Positions 1 to 8,168 of a DNA stretch of 64,000 nucleotides are shown piece after piece. A program made the translations under genes and the position numbers. Position 1 is the first letter of the stretch. Each line of letters begins with the position of its first letter. The DNA is from Eutrophocola sp049446715 (lineage in GTDB: Bacteria > Pseudomonadota > Gammaproteobacteria > Pseudomonadales > Pseudohongiellaceae). Below the pieces are notes generated by a model. It made no database searches. It saw only the letters and a program-made list of their open reading frames with translations, and had not been told where the DNA came from. The stretch spans positions 1-64,000 of the forward strand of contig JBMTQX010000001.1 of the NCBI GenBank assembly GCA_049446715.1, read 5' to 3'.

Positions 1-51
1 ACAGTGATGTGTTGAGCTAACCAGTACTAATTGCACGTGAGGCTTGACCAT
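1..51 (+). rRNA. 23S ribosomal RNA, 3' end (partial)
   Basis: The first 51 bases match the conserved 3' terminus of bacterial 23S rRNA, including the stretch GTGTTGAGCTAACC and the terminal GTGAGGCTTGACC. The rest of the gene lies upstream of the window. The 3' boundary is placed by comparison with the E. coli end and may be off by a few bases. Confidence 0.93.
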
Positions 52-232
52 ATAATCACAAGCTTTCAAAAGCTTTGGTTATATGAGAGTGCAACAAACC
101 AATAACACAACAAGCACAAAGTACGCGCATGTTGTTAGATGTTAAATAACAACAAAGTGCTTCAACTGATTTTTGACTCTCCGGGTTGTTACTTATTTCA
201 GGCTATTGAGATATCAGTAGCTGATACAAGTT
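52..232 (+). other. 23S-5S internal transcribed spacer
   Basis: The spacer between the two rRNAs holds no tRNA. It begins with a hairpin at about 52-82, with arms around AAGCTT and AAGCTT and a short CAA-type loop. This may be a processing site just behind the 23S 3' end. Nothing else is recognisable. Confidence 0.6.
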
Positions 233-352
233 TGCCTGACGAAGATAGCGAGTGTGAACCACCTGATCCCATCCCGAACTCAGAAGTGAAACCACTCAGC
301 GCCGATGGTAGTGTGGGGCTTCCCCATGTGAGAGTAGGACATCGTCAGGCTT
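233..352 (+). rRNA. 5S ribosomal RNA
   Basis: This is a 120-nt 5S rRNA. The ends pair (TGCCTGACG with CGTCAGGC), and the interior holds the conserved blocks ATCCCGAACTCAGAAGTGAAA and GCCGATGGTAGTGTGGGG. Length equals that of the E. coli 5S. It ends the rRNA operon and is followed at once by an intrinsic terminator. Confidence 0.96.
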
Positions 353-360
353 CAAATTGA

Positions 361-394
361 AAAACCCCATCTGTTTACAGGTGGGGTTTTTTTA
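361..394 (+). terminator. rRNA operon terminator
   Basis: A hairpin with arms AACCCCATCTG and CAGGTGGGGTT and a four-base loop is followed by a T run. It lies 10 bases after the 5S gene. Confidence 0.9.
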
Positions 395-604
395 TTTGAT
401 GGATGCTGTCTTGGAAAGGCTGTATTGAATTGAGAGTTCAATTTATTTTGGCAGCACCGGATTGCAGTTCAACGGCCCTTTCCAGGCCGGAAATCCAGTA
501 TATAAATTATACAGTCAAGGGCCTGGCGGCTGTCCCTTAACTGATAAATTTAGTATCATGCCGCACCATTTTTTCATGCAGACAGCGGACCTAAGAGCAG
601 CACA

Positions 605-2698
605 ATGACTGATTTAGCCAAATATAGAAATATCGGTATTTTTGCCCACGTAGATGCCGGTAAGACCACTACCACGGAGCGTATTCTTAAACTGACCGGT
701 AAGATTCATAAGACCGGTGAGGTGCATGACGGTGCTGCCACGACTGACTTCATGGAGCAGGAGCAGGAGCGTGGTATTACCATTCAATCTGCAGCGACTA
801 CTTGTTTCTGGAAAGATCACCGCCTGAACATCATCGATACCCCAGGCCACGTCGACTTCACGGTGGAAGTGTACCGCTCCCTGAAAGTACTCGATGGCGG
901 TGTGGGCGTCTTCTGTGGTTCCGGTGGTGTAGAGCCGCAGTCAGAAACCAACTGGCGTTATGCCAATGATTCCGAAGTATCCCGCATTATCTTCGTCAAC
1001 AAGCTTGACCGTGTGGGTGCCGACTTTTACCGGGTCGTGAAACAGGTCCAGGACGTGCTGGGCGCCAACCCGCTGGTCATGGTGCTGCCTATTGGTACTG
1101 AAGATCAATTTGTCGGTGTGGTCGATCTGCTGACCCGCAAGTCCCACATCTGGCCTGATCCGGGCAATCCAGAGAAATATGAAGTCGGCGACGTGCCTGA
1201 AGACATGGTGGACCTGGTTGAAGAATGGCGTGAAAAGCTTATCGAAACGGCTGTTGAGCAGGATGACGATATCATGGAAGCCTACCTGGAAGGCAATGAG
1301 CCCTCCATCGAGGATATCAAGCGCTGTATCCGCAAGGGCACCATTTCCCTGGCATTCTTCCCGACCTACTGTGGTTCGGCCTTCAAGGACAAGGGTATCC
1401 AGCTTGTGCTCGATGCCGTAGTCGACTTTCTTCCGGATCCAACCCAGGTCGATCCGCAGGATCTGACCGATGAAGTCGGTGACCCCACCGGTCAAAAGGC
1501 CACAGTTGATCCCAACGAACCGCTGCGCGCCCTGGCGTTCAAGATCATGGATGACCGTTTCGGCGCCCTGACCTTCGTGCGTCTGTACTCCGGCAAGATC
1601 AGGAAAGGCGACAATATCCTGAACTCCTTCACCGGGAAGACCGAGCGTATAGGTCGCATGGTGGAAATGCATGCCAACGACCGTACTGAAATCGAGAGTG
1701 CCCAGGCCGGTGACATTATTGCCATCGTGGGCATGAAGAATGTGCAGACCGGTCATACCCTGTGCGACCCCAACAACCCCTGTACCCTGGAGCCCATGAT
1801 TTTCCCAGAACCGGTGATCTCCATTGCCGTTGCACCGAAAGATAAAGCCGGTGTTGAGAAGATGGGTATCGCCATTGGCAAGATGGTGGCAGAAGATCCG
1901 TCCTTCCGTGTCGAAACCGATGAAGACTCCGGTGAAACCATCCTCAAGGGTATGGGTGAGCTGCACCTTGATATCAAGGTCGATATTCTCAAGCGTACTT
2001 ATGGTGTTGAACTGATCGTGGGTGCTCCTCAGGTGGCGTATCGCGAAACAATCACCCAGGAAGTCGAAGATTCCTACACCCACAAGAAGCAGTCAGGTGG
2101 TTCCGGTCAGTACGGCAAGATCGACTACCGCATTCGTCCGGGTGAGCCAAGTAGCGGCTTTGCCTTCACCTCAACGGTTGTTGGCGGTAACGTGCCCAAG
2201 GAATTCTTTCCGGCTATTGAAAAAGGCTTCGCAGGCATGATGGAGCATGGTCCTATTGCCGGTTTCCCTGTGTTGGATGTGGAAGTGGAACTTTTTGATG
2301 GTGGCTTCCACTCCGTGGACTCGTCCGCGATCGCCTTCGAACTGGCCGCCAAAGGCGCCTATCGCCAGTCCATGCCCAAGGCTTCTCCTCAGTTGATTGA
2401 GCCGATCATGAAAGTGGACGTCTTCACACCGGAAGACCACGTGGGTGATGTTATCGGTGACCTGAACCGTCGCCGTGGCATGATCAAGAGCCAGGATCCT
2501 GGTACTACCGGCGTGCGCATCAAGGCAGACGTTCCGCTGGCGGAAATGTTCGGCTACATTGGTACCCTGCGCACCATGACCTCCGGCCGTGGCCAGTTCT
2601 CCATGGAGTTTTCGCATTACCTGCCATGCCCGGCCTCTGTTGCGGATGCTGTTGTAGAAGCTGAAAAGGAAAGAAAAGCGGCCAAAGCCAAAGGCTGA
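605..2698 (+). CDS. fusB: Elongation factor G 2
   Basis: This 697-aa translational GTPase moves tRNA and mRNA through the ribosome or acts in ribosome recycling. G1 (AHVDAGKTTTTERIL) is near residue 15, G3 is DTPGHVDFT, and NKLDR is the G4 motif. The rest follows EF-G domains II-V and length is normal for the family. The opening (KYRNIGIFAHVDAGK), the FCGSGGVEPQSETNWRYAN stretch and the QSGGSGQYG stretch match the EF-G 2 paralogue of Shewanella, Vibrio and Pseudomonas rather than the str-operon copy. The context agrees, since rpsL, rpsG and tuf are absent and the gene stands alone between two terminators. The start ATG has a weak upstream AAGAG. Whether it is the main EF-G or an accessory one cannot be told here. 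Confidence 0.95.
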   Translation: MTDLAKYRNIGIFAHVDAGKTTTTERILKLTGKIHKTGEVHDGAATTDFMEQEQERGITIQSAATTCFWKDHRLNIIDTPGHVDFTVEVYRSLKVLDGGVGVFCGSGGVEPQSETNWRYANDSEVSRIIFVNKLDRVGADFYRVVKQVQDVLGANPLVMVLPIGTEDQFVGVVDLLTRKSHIWPDPGNPEKYEVGDVPEDMVDLVEEWREKLIETAVEQDDDIMEAYLEGNEPSIEDIKRCIRKGTISLAFFPTYCGSAFKDKGIQLVLDAVVDFLPDPTQVDPQDLTDEVGDPTGQKATVDPNEPLRALAFKIMDDRFGALTFVRLYSGKIRKGDNILNSFTGKTERIGRMVEMHANDRTEIESAQAGDIIAIVGMKNVQTGHTLCDPNNPCTLEPMIFPEPVISIAVAPKDKAGVEKMGIAIGKMVAEDPSFRVETDEDSGETILKGMGELHLDIKVDILKRTYGVELIVGAPQVAYRETITQEVEDSYTHKKQSGGSGQYGKIDYRIRPGEPSSGFAFTSTVVGGNVPKEFFPAIEKGFAGMMEHGPIAGFPVLDVEVELFDGGFHSVDSSAIAFELAAKGAYRQSMPKASPQLIEPIMKVDVFTPEDHVGDVIGDLNRRRGMIKSQDPGTTGVRIKADVPLAEMFGYIGTLRTMTSGRGQFSMEFSHYLPCPASVADAVVEAEKERKAAKAKG

Positions 2699-2719
2699 TA
2701 GACCAACGAGTAAAAGTTA

Positions 2720-2757
2720 AAAAGCCCCGATAGCGCGAGTTATCGGGGCTTTTTTTT
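2720..2757 (+). terminator. Terminator after EF-G 2
   Basis: Arms AAAAGCCCCGATA and TATCGGGGCTTTT flank a GCGCGAGT loop and are followed by a T run. Confidence 0.92.
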
Positions 2758-3104
2758 GATTGAACCCCGCCATCAGATGTCTCTAAATGCTTATCCCATA
2801 GCTTAAATGAGCCTGGTGCCTGTCAAAGATAGACCGCCATAGCCAGGCCCAAGTTGGTGCCAAATGAGCCGGCTGTCGCACCAAAGTCAGTCTTTCCTGC
2901 CATAACGCTGCGCCCGGTTTTTCCTATTAGACTGAATTTACTCGTTATTTTTTCGAACAGCTGAGATTTTGAACTGACTGAAGGTTGTCCTCTGCCTGTC
3001 ACATTTTGGTGCCCTTCATTTTCTGAACTAAGTTCTTTATCTTTGAGAGCTTGAACAGAACATACTTGCTCAACCATAATAAAAACAGCATTTCGGGGGC
3101 TGTC
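2758..3104. other. Intergenic stretch, one doubtful minus-strand ORF
   Basis: The only open frame of note is an 84-codon minus-strand ORF at 2823-3077, with no good ribosome binding site. Its end reads like the last strands of an outer-membrane barrel (GTNLGLAMAVYL), so it may be a gene remnant. I do not call it as a gene. A GGGGG ribosome binding site for the next gene lies just before 3105. Confidence 0.35.
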
Positions 3105-4619
3105 ATGAAAAATACCTACCTACACTGCGGGTTGTCGGTACTGCTGGCCGGTGGCTTGTTGTCCTGTGGCCAGTCACCCGAGGAGGCATCGCCAACCGCA
3201 ACCCCGGCAGCGTCACCTGTCCAGTCAGCACTGATCCAGCGCGCCGCAGGGCAGGGTGATCGCCCGGATGTCCTGCTGATCATGGTGGATGACCTGAACA
3301 CTATGATCGCGCCGATGGGCGATTCCCAGGCCATTACACCGCATATGACCGACCTGGCCTCTCGCGGCATGCTGTTTGCCAATGCTATGACCATTGCCCC
3401 TCAGTGCAATGCCATTCGCACAGCGGCTCTGTTTGGCCGACGCCCTTCCAGCACCGGTGTCTACAACAACGGCCAGGACTGGCGGCAGATGCCGGAGTTT
3501 GAAAACTACGTATCACTGCCGCGCTTTTTCCGCGACTCGGGTTACCTGAGCTTTGGGGCCGGCAAGATTTTCCATGCGCACACGTTCTTTGCCAGCGGTC
3601 ACCCGGGTTTCAACGACGTCAATGCATGGGACGATTTCTGGCCGGCACTGGACTGGCAGTTACCGGATGAAATCAAGCCGGCCAACGTTAACCAGTTGCA
3701 GTTCAACTGGGGAGCTGTAGTCAGCTCGTATGAAGCCACTATCGATGGCATGACGAGCCGCTATGTCATCGACCGCATGGCAGAAACTAACGATCTGAAC
3801 CAGTCGCGTTTCATCGGTGCCGGCATCTATCGGCCTCATGCCCCGTGGTACAACCCGCAGGAATACTTCGATATGTATCCGCTGGAAAACATCCAAACTC
3901 CCCCGTATCTTGCCAATGACCTGGACGATATTGACCCGGCTCATCATTCCAACCAGCGCATGCTGCCGATCATGGAAGCCGGCGCCTGGGAAGAAGCCGT
4001 GCAGGCCTATCTCTCCAGTGTCAGTGTGGCCGATGCGGCCGTGGGCAGGCTGCTGGAAGCGCTGGATGACAGTGGACGTGCCGATAACACCATCATCGTC
4101 CTGATGGGGGATCATGGCTACCAGCTGGGCGAAAAGAACCAGCGCGAAAAGGAAACTCTGTGGGAAGTGGCACTGCATGTGCCGTTGATCATCGTCGCGC
4201 CCGGCGTCACCACACCGGGCAGTCGCTCCGATGTCCCGGTATCATCCATGGACGTCTATCCGACCCTGGCCGAACTCGCGGGTATGGAAGCACCGGCACA
4301 CCTGGAAGGTGGCGACAGCCTGGTGCCGTTGCTGGAAGATCCGGGCATGGCCTGGGATCGTGCCGTTCTTAGTACCTGGGGCCAGAACAATCACTCCGTC
4401 CGAGATGCGCGCTGGCGCTATACCCGTTATGCCGATGGCGCGGAGGAACTGTATGACCATGACAACGACCCCAACGAATGGACCAACCTGGCCGGCGATG
4501 CTGCACTGACGCCGGTCAAGGAACGCCTCTCGGTGTATTTTCCGGTGGTGAATGTTGAGCCGTGGGCGGGTGCCAATGCGGACCCGGGTGCAGCTACCCC
4601 GCCGCCACGCACGCCCTGA
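3105..4619 (+). CDS. Sulfatase lipoprotein, iduronate-2-sulfatase-like
   Basis: This 504-aa protein hydrolyses sulfate esters, probably on polysaccharides, outside the cytoplasm. The N-terminus is a lipoprotein signal ending in the lipobox LLSC. The first metal site is VDDLN. The formylglycine motif is CNAIR followed by TAALFGRRP, which fits the C-x-A-x-R pattern with Cys as the residue to be oxidised. The second metal and substrate site is MGDHGYQLGEKNQREKETLWE-like, typical of the iduronate-2-sulfatase branch. The start at 3105 is chosen for its GGGGG ribosome binding site and intact signal peptide; an upstream TTG frame extends it without reason. It is followed 73 bp later by a hydrolase lipoprotein on the same strand, and the two may be co-transcribed. 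The substrate is unknown. Confidence 0.88.
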   Translation: MKNTYLHCGLSVLLAGGLLSCGQSPEEASPTATPAASPVQSALIQRAAGQGDRPDVLLIMVDDLNTMIAPMGDSQAITPHMTDLASRGMLFANAMTIAPQCNAIRTAALFGRRPSSTGVYNNGQDWRQMPEFENYVSLPRFFRDSGYLSFGAGKIFHAHTFFASGHPGFNDVNAWDDFWPALDWQLPDEIKPANVNQLQFNWGAVVSSYEATIDGMTSRYVIDRMAETNDLNQSRFIGAGIYRPHAPWYNPQEYFDMYPLENIQTPPYLANDLDDIDPAHHSNQRMLPIMEAGAWEEAVQAYLSSVSVADAAVGRLLEALDDSGRADNTIIVLMGDHGYQLGEKNQREKETLWEVALHVPLIIVAPGVTTPGSRSDVPVSSMDVYPTLAELAGMEAPAHLEGGDSLVPLLEDPGMAWDRAVLSTWGQNNHSVRDARWRYTRYADGAEELYDHDNDPNEWTNLAGDAALTPVKERLSVYFPVVNVEPWAGANADPGAATPPPRTP

Positions 4620-4692
4620 GCAGGACAAATCTGTCTTCAGCCAGCCCTGCCGTGAATAGGGTCGACAGCGTCCAGGCAGGCAGTGATAGCCC

Positions 4693-6012
4693 ATGAGAAT
4701 TAACATGCACACCCAACGCAGTCTTGCCATCTTACTGGCTACAGGCCTTGTAGCCTGTGGCCCCGCGGAAACCACAGCGCCGCTACCGATCGTGCCCGTT
4801 GCAACGGATACCTATACGGACATCGAGGCTGAACCGTTGCAGGACGATATTCTCTGGTCCGTGCGCATGCCCGGGGATTTCAATGGCACATTACTGGTAC
4901 ACAGCCGCGGCTGGTCGCCTGTGGCCGGTGAGCCAGGTGTTGCACCACGCCAACATATAGACAGCCTGCTGGAGCAGGGATACGCCCTGGCGGCGTCCAA
5001 TTACGGCGCTGGCGGCTGGTCAGTGGCCGAAGCGGTACCGGCCCAGGAACTGGTCGTGGCGGAATTCAGCAAACGTTACACAACACCGAACCGCGTGATT
5101 GCCTTTGGCTATTCGATGGGCGGCCTGGTGACGACAGCCCTGGTGGAAAAAACAGATCCGGTCGTGGATGGTGGTATCGCCTTCTGCAGTTCCATGGGAG
5201 GTTCCCTGGGCATGATGAACATGGGGCTGGATGGCGCCTGGGTTTTTCGCACGCTGGTTGCGCCGGATGCCGGGATCAGCGTAGTGGATATCACCGATGA
5301 TCGGGCCAACGGGGCACTGGTCAGTGAAGCGGTAGCCAGGGTCCGTGACATCCCGGCAGGCCAGGCGCGTATTGCATTGGCAGGGGTTTTTGCCGGCATA
5401 CCGTCATGGACCGATCCTGACATGCCGCAACCTGCACGCGATGATGCGCAGGCCCAGCTCACCCAGATCATGGGCTCTTTTCCCGCCGGGGTATTTCTGC
5501 CCCGCGCTGAGCAGGAAGGCCGCGCCGGCGGCAACTTTTCCTGGAATACCGGTATTGATTACACCGAATTGCTGAATCGCTCGGGACGTCGTGATCTGGT
5601 CGAACAGTTGTATGACAGGGCAGGCATCAGCCTGGCGGACGACCTGGCCACGCTGGCGGCCACCCCGCGAATCAGTGCAGATGTGGTTGCCGTGGATTAC
5701 ATGCGGGCCAACTACACGCCGTTTGCCCAGCCGCGGGTGCCGCTGCTGGCCGTGCAGGCCTTCGGGGACGGCATCACGTCACCCACCCTGCAACGCAGCT
5801 ACGCGGACAATGCGCCGGCTGACATGATGGACTCGCAATATGTGGCGCGCGCCGGCCACTGCACGTTTGATGAAGCCGAAACACTCGCGTCGATTAGGCG
5901 CCTGGAAAGGCGTCTGGATACCGGCAGCTGGCCGCCGGCGGCAGCGCCCTTTGCGCCCCATGAACCCGCGCCGATGCTGCGGGCCTGCTTTCAAGGCAAA
6001 GACTGCGAATAG
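4693..6012 (+). CDS. Exported alpha/beta-hydrolase lipoprotein
   Basis: This 439-aa protein has a lipoprotein signal with lipobox LVAC near residue 20. The nucleophile elbow GYSMGG (G-x-S-x-G, near residue 140) identifies an alpha/beta-hydrolase fold, and a late GHCTF supplies a plausible catalytic His. An acidic residue is likely in the AFGDGITSP stretch. It resembles uncharacterised prolyl-peptidase- or tannase-like hydrolases rather than a named enzyme. It follows the sulfatase on the same strand, so joint action on a sulfated or esterified substrate is possible but inferred. A second in-frame ATG at 4705 is an alternative start. Confidence 0.75.
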   Translation: MRINMHTQRSLAILLATGLVACGPAETTAPLPIVPVATDTYTDIEAEPLQDDILWSVRMPGDFNGTLLVHSRGWSPVAGEPGVAPRQHIDSLLEQGYALAASNYGAGGWSVAEAVPAQELVVAEFSKRYTTPNRVIAFGYSMGGLVTTALVEKTDPVVDGGIAFCSSMGGSLGMMNMGLDGAWVFRTLVAPDAGISVVDITDDRANGALVSEAVARVRDIPAGQARIALAGVFAGIPSWTDPDMPQPARDDAQAQLTQIMGSFPAGVFLPRAEQEGRAGGNFSWNTGIDYTELLNRSGRRDLVEQLYDRAGISLADDLATLAATPRISADVVAVDYMRANYTPFAQPRVPLLAVQAFGDGITSPTLQRSYADNAPADMMDSQYVARAGHCTFDEAETLASIRRLERRLDTGSWPPAAAPFAPHEPAPMLRACFQGKDCE

Positions 6013-6048
6013 GCCAGCTTCAGGAAGCGCGGGCAACCTTAATGGCCA

Positions 6049-7989
6049 TTACCGGCGTGGGCCATAGTGCGGTAATGGCTGGCCACGTTCGTAGGCGCCG
6101 AGGTCCGGTGCCGACCCTGAAAAGCCATCATTGATATTGGGCAGGCGTATCCCGGCATCCACGGCGGCGCTGCCTGCTTTCAGGCTGAAATCCACCGCGG
6201 CCGGATCATAGAGACGCTGCGGGTTGTCCCGACCGAGGGCAGGCACGTTCACAAAAATCCCGTAATCCACGAGCACACTGTGACTGTCCTGGCTGGTCGC
6301 TGCGCTGTACTGCGCCAGTGAGGCGTACTCGCCTTTCTCGAGTTCCCCGTACTCCACCAGTTTGCCAGCAGCCGGAGCCGTCCAGCTGAAACTGATGTCG
6401 GCTTCAGGCTTCACCATGAAACCGTTGTAGTCGGAACTGGAATAGGCCGTAAAGGTTTCCATGCCGAAGATCGCTTCGGCGGCGCCCTGGCCCAGTATCA
6501 GGTTGTTGCGATAGTGCAGGTTACCGACCGGGCCCATGGGCAGCACCTCGGTGGTGAAGGTGTTGTGGTAGACCAGGATGCCGGCGCTGTTGGCGGTGAA
6601 CTTGGTGGCACCACTTTCCGGCGCGTGGTACACGACGTTGCGAATGAAATACACCGGCCCGCTGAAACCGGGCTGCACACTCAGGGCACGATGGGCCTGG
6701 TTGAAGCAGCGGTTACGCAGCACACGCACGTTGTGCATGGCGCCATCCGTCTCAATGCAGTTGTCATCCACGTTGGTGATGTCGTTGTTGGTGATGTCGA
6801 TGGAGACCGGCATGCGCTCGCGAATAATGTCGGGGTTGCCATCGGGAGCGCCGTAGGTGGCGTGATCAATGCCGTCATGGAAGTTGGCCACATAGTTGTG
6901 GGTGATCACGTGCCCAGAGCCGTAGACCTTGATCGCCAGCTCCGAGATAACCGGCGTGGGGAAGCCGGGGGTGCCCTGCCAGGTGCGGCCGATCCAGCCT
7001 TCGAGGCGGTCGGGATGGCTTTTGCCGATGAAGACATTATCCGCAATATAGAAATCCTTTGACCCGGACCAGTCGGTGTAAATACCGCGCCCGACCTGTT
7101 CAAAGCGGCTGTTTTTCACGACCAGGCCTTCTGCGCCGGCCAGGTCCTTGTAGCCGGCCTGGATACCCACTTCCGTGTTGCGAATGGTGATGCCCTCGAA
7201 GTACAGGTAATCCGCTGCCATGACATCAAACAGCACATGATTGCCATTGCCATCGAAGATCACCTCACCGTCGCCGGCGGCTACGATAGCGATGGGTTTT
7301 TCCCGGGTTCCGCCCTGGCGCAGGCGATAGGTGCCATCAAACAGCAGGCCGGTCGGGTTGGCGTAACGGTACCGGTCTGCCTTGTATTCCCCGGCATGAA
7401 CCATGATGGTGTCGCCGGGCTGCACGCGTGGGGGAAAGGCGTTGAACCAGTCGGCACCGTTGGCGCTGGTGTAATAGGCGTTGAGCAGTCCGGTGAAAGC
7501 CGGTTCCTGCTTCTCACCTTCGTAGCCGATGGGATAGACATGAAACGTGCGCCCGTCAGCAGCCGGCATGGGCACAGGGCGCGTGCGGACCTGAACCAGT
7601 TCCATGGCTTCAAGGTCATTGTCCGGATCGGTCAGTGTCAGGCGCACTTCGTATTCGGTATCCGGCGCCAGGTCGAACAGGCTGCCGGCAAACATATTGG
7701 GTGCGGTGTAATCAAAGGCGTTGTAGACCCGGCGCATTTCCTCACGCTGGATGCGCAGCAGAGGCAGGCCCGTTTGCCAGTCCTGTGCCCCGCTTTCGCG
7801 ATACTCCAGGCTGACAGCGGCATTACGGTTGTCATCGCCATCGATGTACCACTCGAACCCCAGGGCATGGAGTGTTGGTGGCTCCACCACCAGCTCGCCG
7901 GCCGTGGTGGTATCCTGGGCGTTAGTGCGCGTGGCCAGCATGGTCAGCCCCAGCAGCATGATCATCCTGAAGTGGGTTTGGATTCGCAT
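6049..7989 (-). CDS. Exported right-handed beta-helix protein
   Basis: This 646-aa protein has a cleavable signal peptide ending near TNAQD. An N-terminal part (about residues 35-140) reads as a fibronectin-type-III-like domain. It is followed by a parallel beta-helix (about 190-540) rich in short repeats with N and G turns, such as ITNNDITNVDDN and VVKNSRFEQVGRGIY. The family includes polysaccharide lyases and epimerases, but I see no decisive catalytic signature. A strong ribosome binding site GGGGGAA precedes the ATG. It converges on the sulfatase/hydrolase pair, which suggests polysaccharide breakdown. The substrate is not predictable. Confidence 0.78.
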   Translation of the reverse strand: MRIQTHFRMIMLLGLTMLATRTNAQDTTTAGELVVEPPTLHALGFEWYIDGDDNRNAAVSLEYRESGAQDWQTGLPLLRIQREEMRRVYNAFDYTAPNMFAGSLFDLAPDTEYEVRLTLTDPDNDLEAMELVQVRTRPVPMPAADGRTFHVYPIGYEGEKQEPAFTGLLNAYYTSANGADWFNAFPPRVQPGDTIMVHAGEYKADRYRYANPTGLLFDGTYRLRQGGTREKPIAIVAAGDGEVIFDGNGNHVLFDVMAADYLYFEGITIRNTEVGIQAGYKDLAGAEGLVVKNSRFEQVGRGIYTDWSGSKDFYIADNVFIGKSHPDRLEGWIGRTWQGTPGFPTPVISELAIKVYGSGHVITHNYVANFHDGIDHATYGAPDGNPDIIRERMPVSIDITNNDITNVDDNCIETDGAMHNVRVLRNRCFNQAHRALSVQPGFSGPVYFIRNVVYHAPESGATKFTANSAGILVYHNTFTTEVLPMGPVGNLHYRNNLILGQGAAEAIFGMETFTAYSSSDYNGFMVKPEADISFSWTAPAAGKLVEYGELEKGEYASLAQYSAATSQDSHSVLVDYGIFVNVPALGRDNPQRLYDPAAVDFSLKAGSAAVDAGIRLPNINDGFSGSAPDLGAYERGQPLPHYGPRR

Positions 7990-8120
7990 GAGTGTTCCCC
8001 CTTGACCCGAAAATGGAGTCGTTTCGGCAAGGTAGATTCAACATGCAGACGTGTCAACAAGCCACGGCAGATGGCAGCTGTTTTCAGGTGTGGTTCCAGC
8101 GCTGGAGGGTTTTATGAGGC

Positions 8121-8152
8121 AAAAAAAAAGCGTACCAAAGTACGCTTTTTCT
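8121..8152 (-). terminator. Terminator of cassette 1
   Basis: Arms AAGCGTAC and GTACGCTT enclose CAAA. Read on the minus strand, the stem is followed by nine T residues, just after the ankyrin stop. The plus strand also has a short T run, so it may act both ways. Confidence 0.88.
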
Positions 8153-8168
8153 CAATGTGCTTTCTGGC

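Noticed and set aside
52..232. tRNA in the 23S-5S spacer
   Set aside because: No cloverleaf or T-loop sequence is visible.
941..2083. A 380-codon minus-strand frame opposite EF-G 2
   Set aside because: Antisense shadow of a highly conserved gene.
2823..3077. 84-codon minus-strand ORF ending like an outer-membrane barrel
   Set aside because: No ribosome binding site and no recognisable domain; left as part of the intergenic description.
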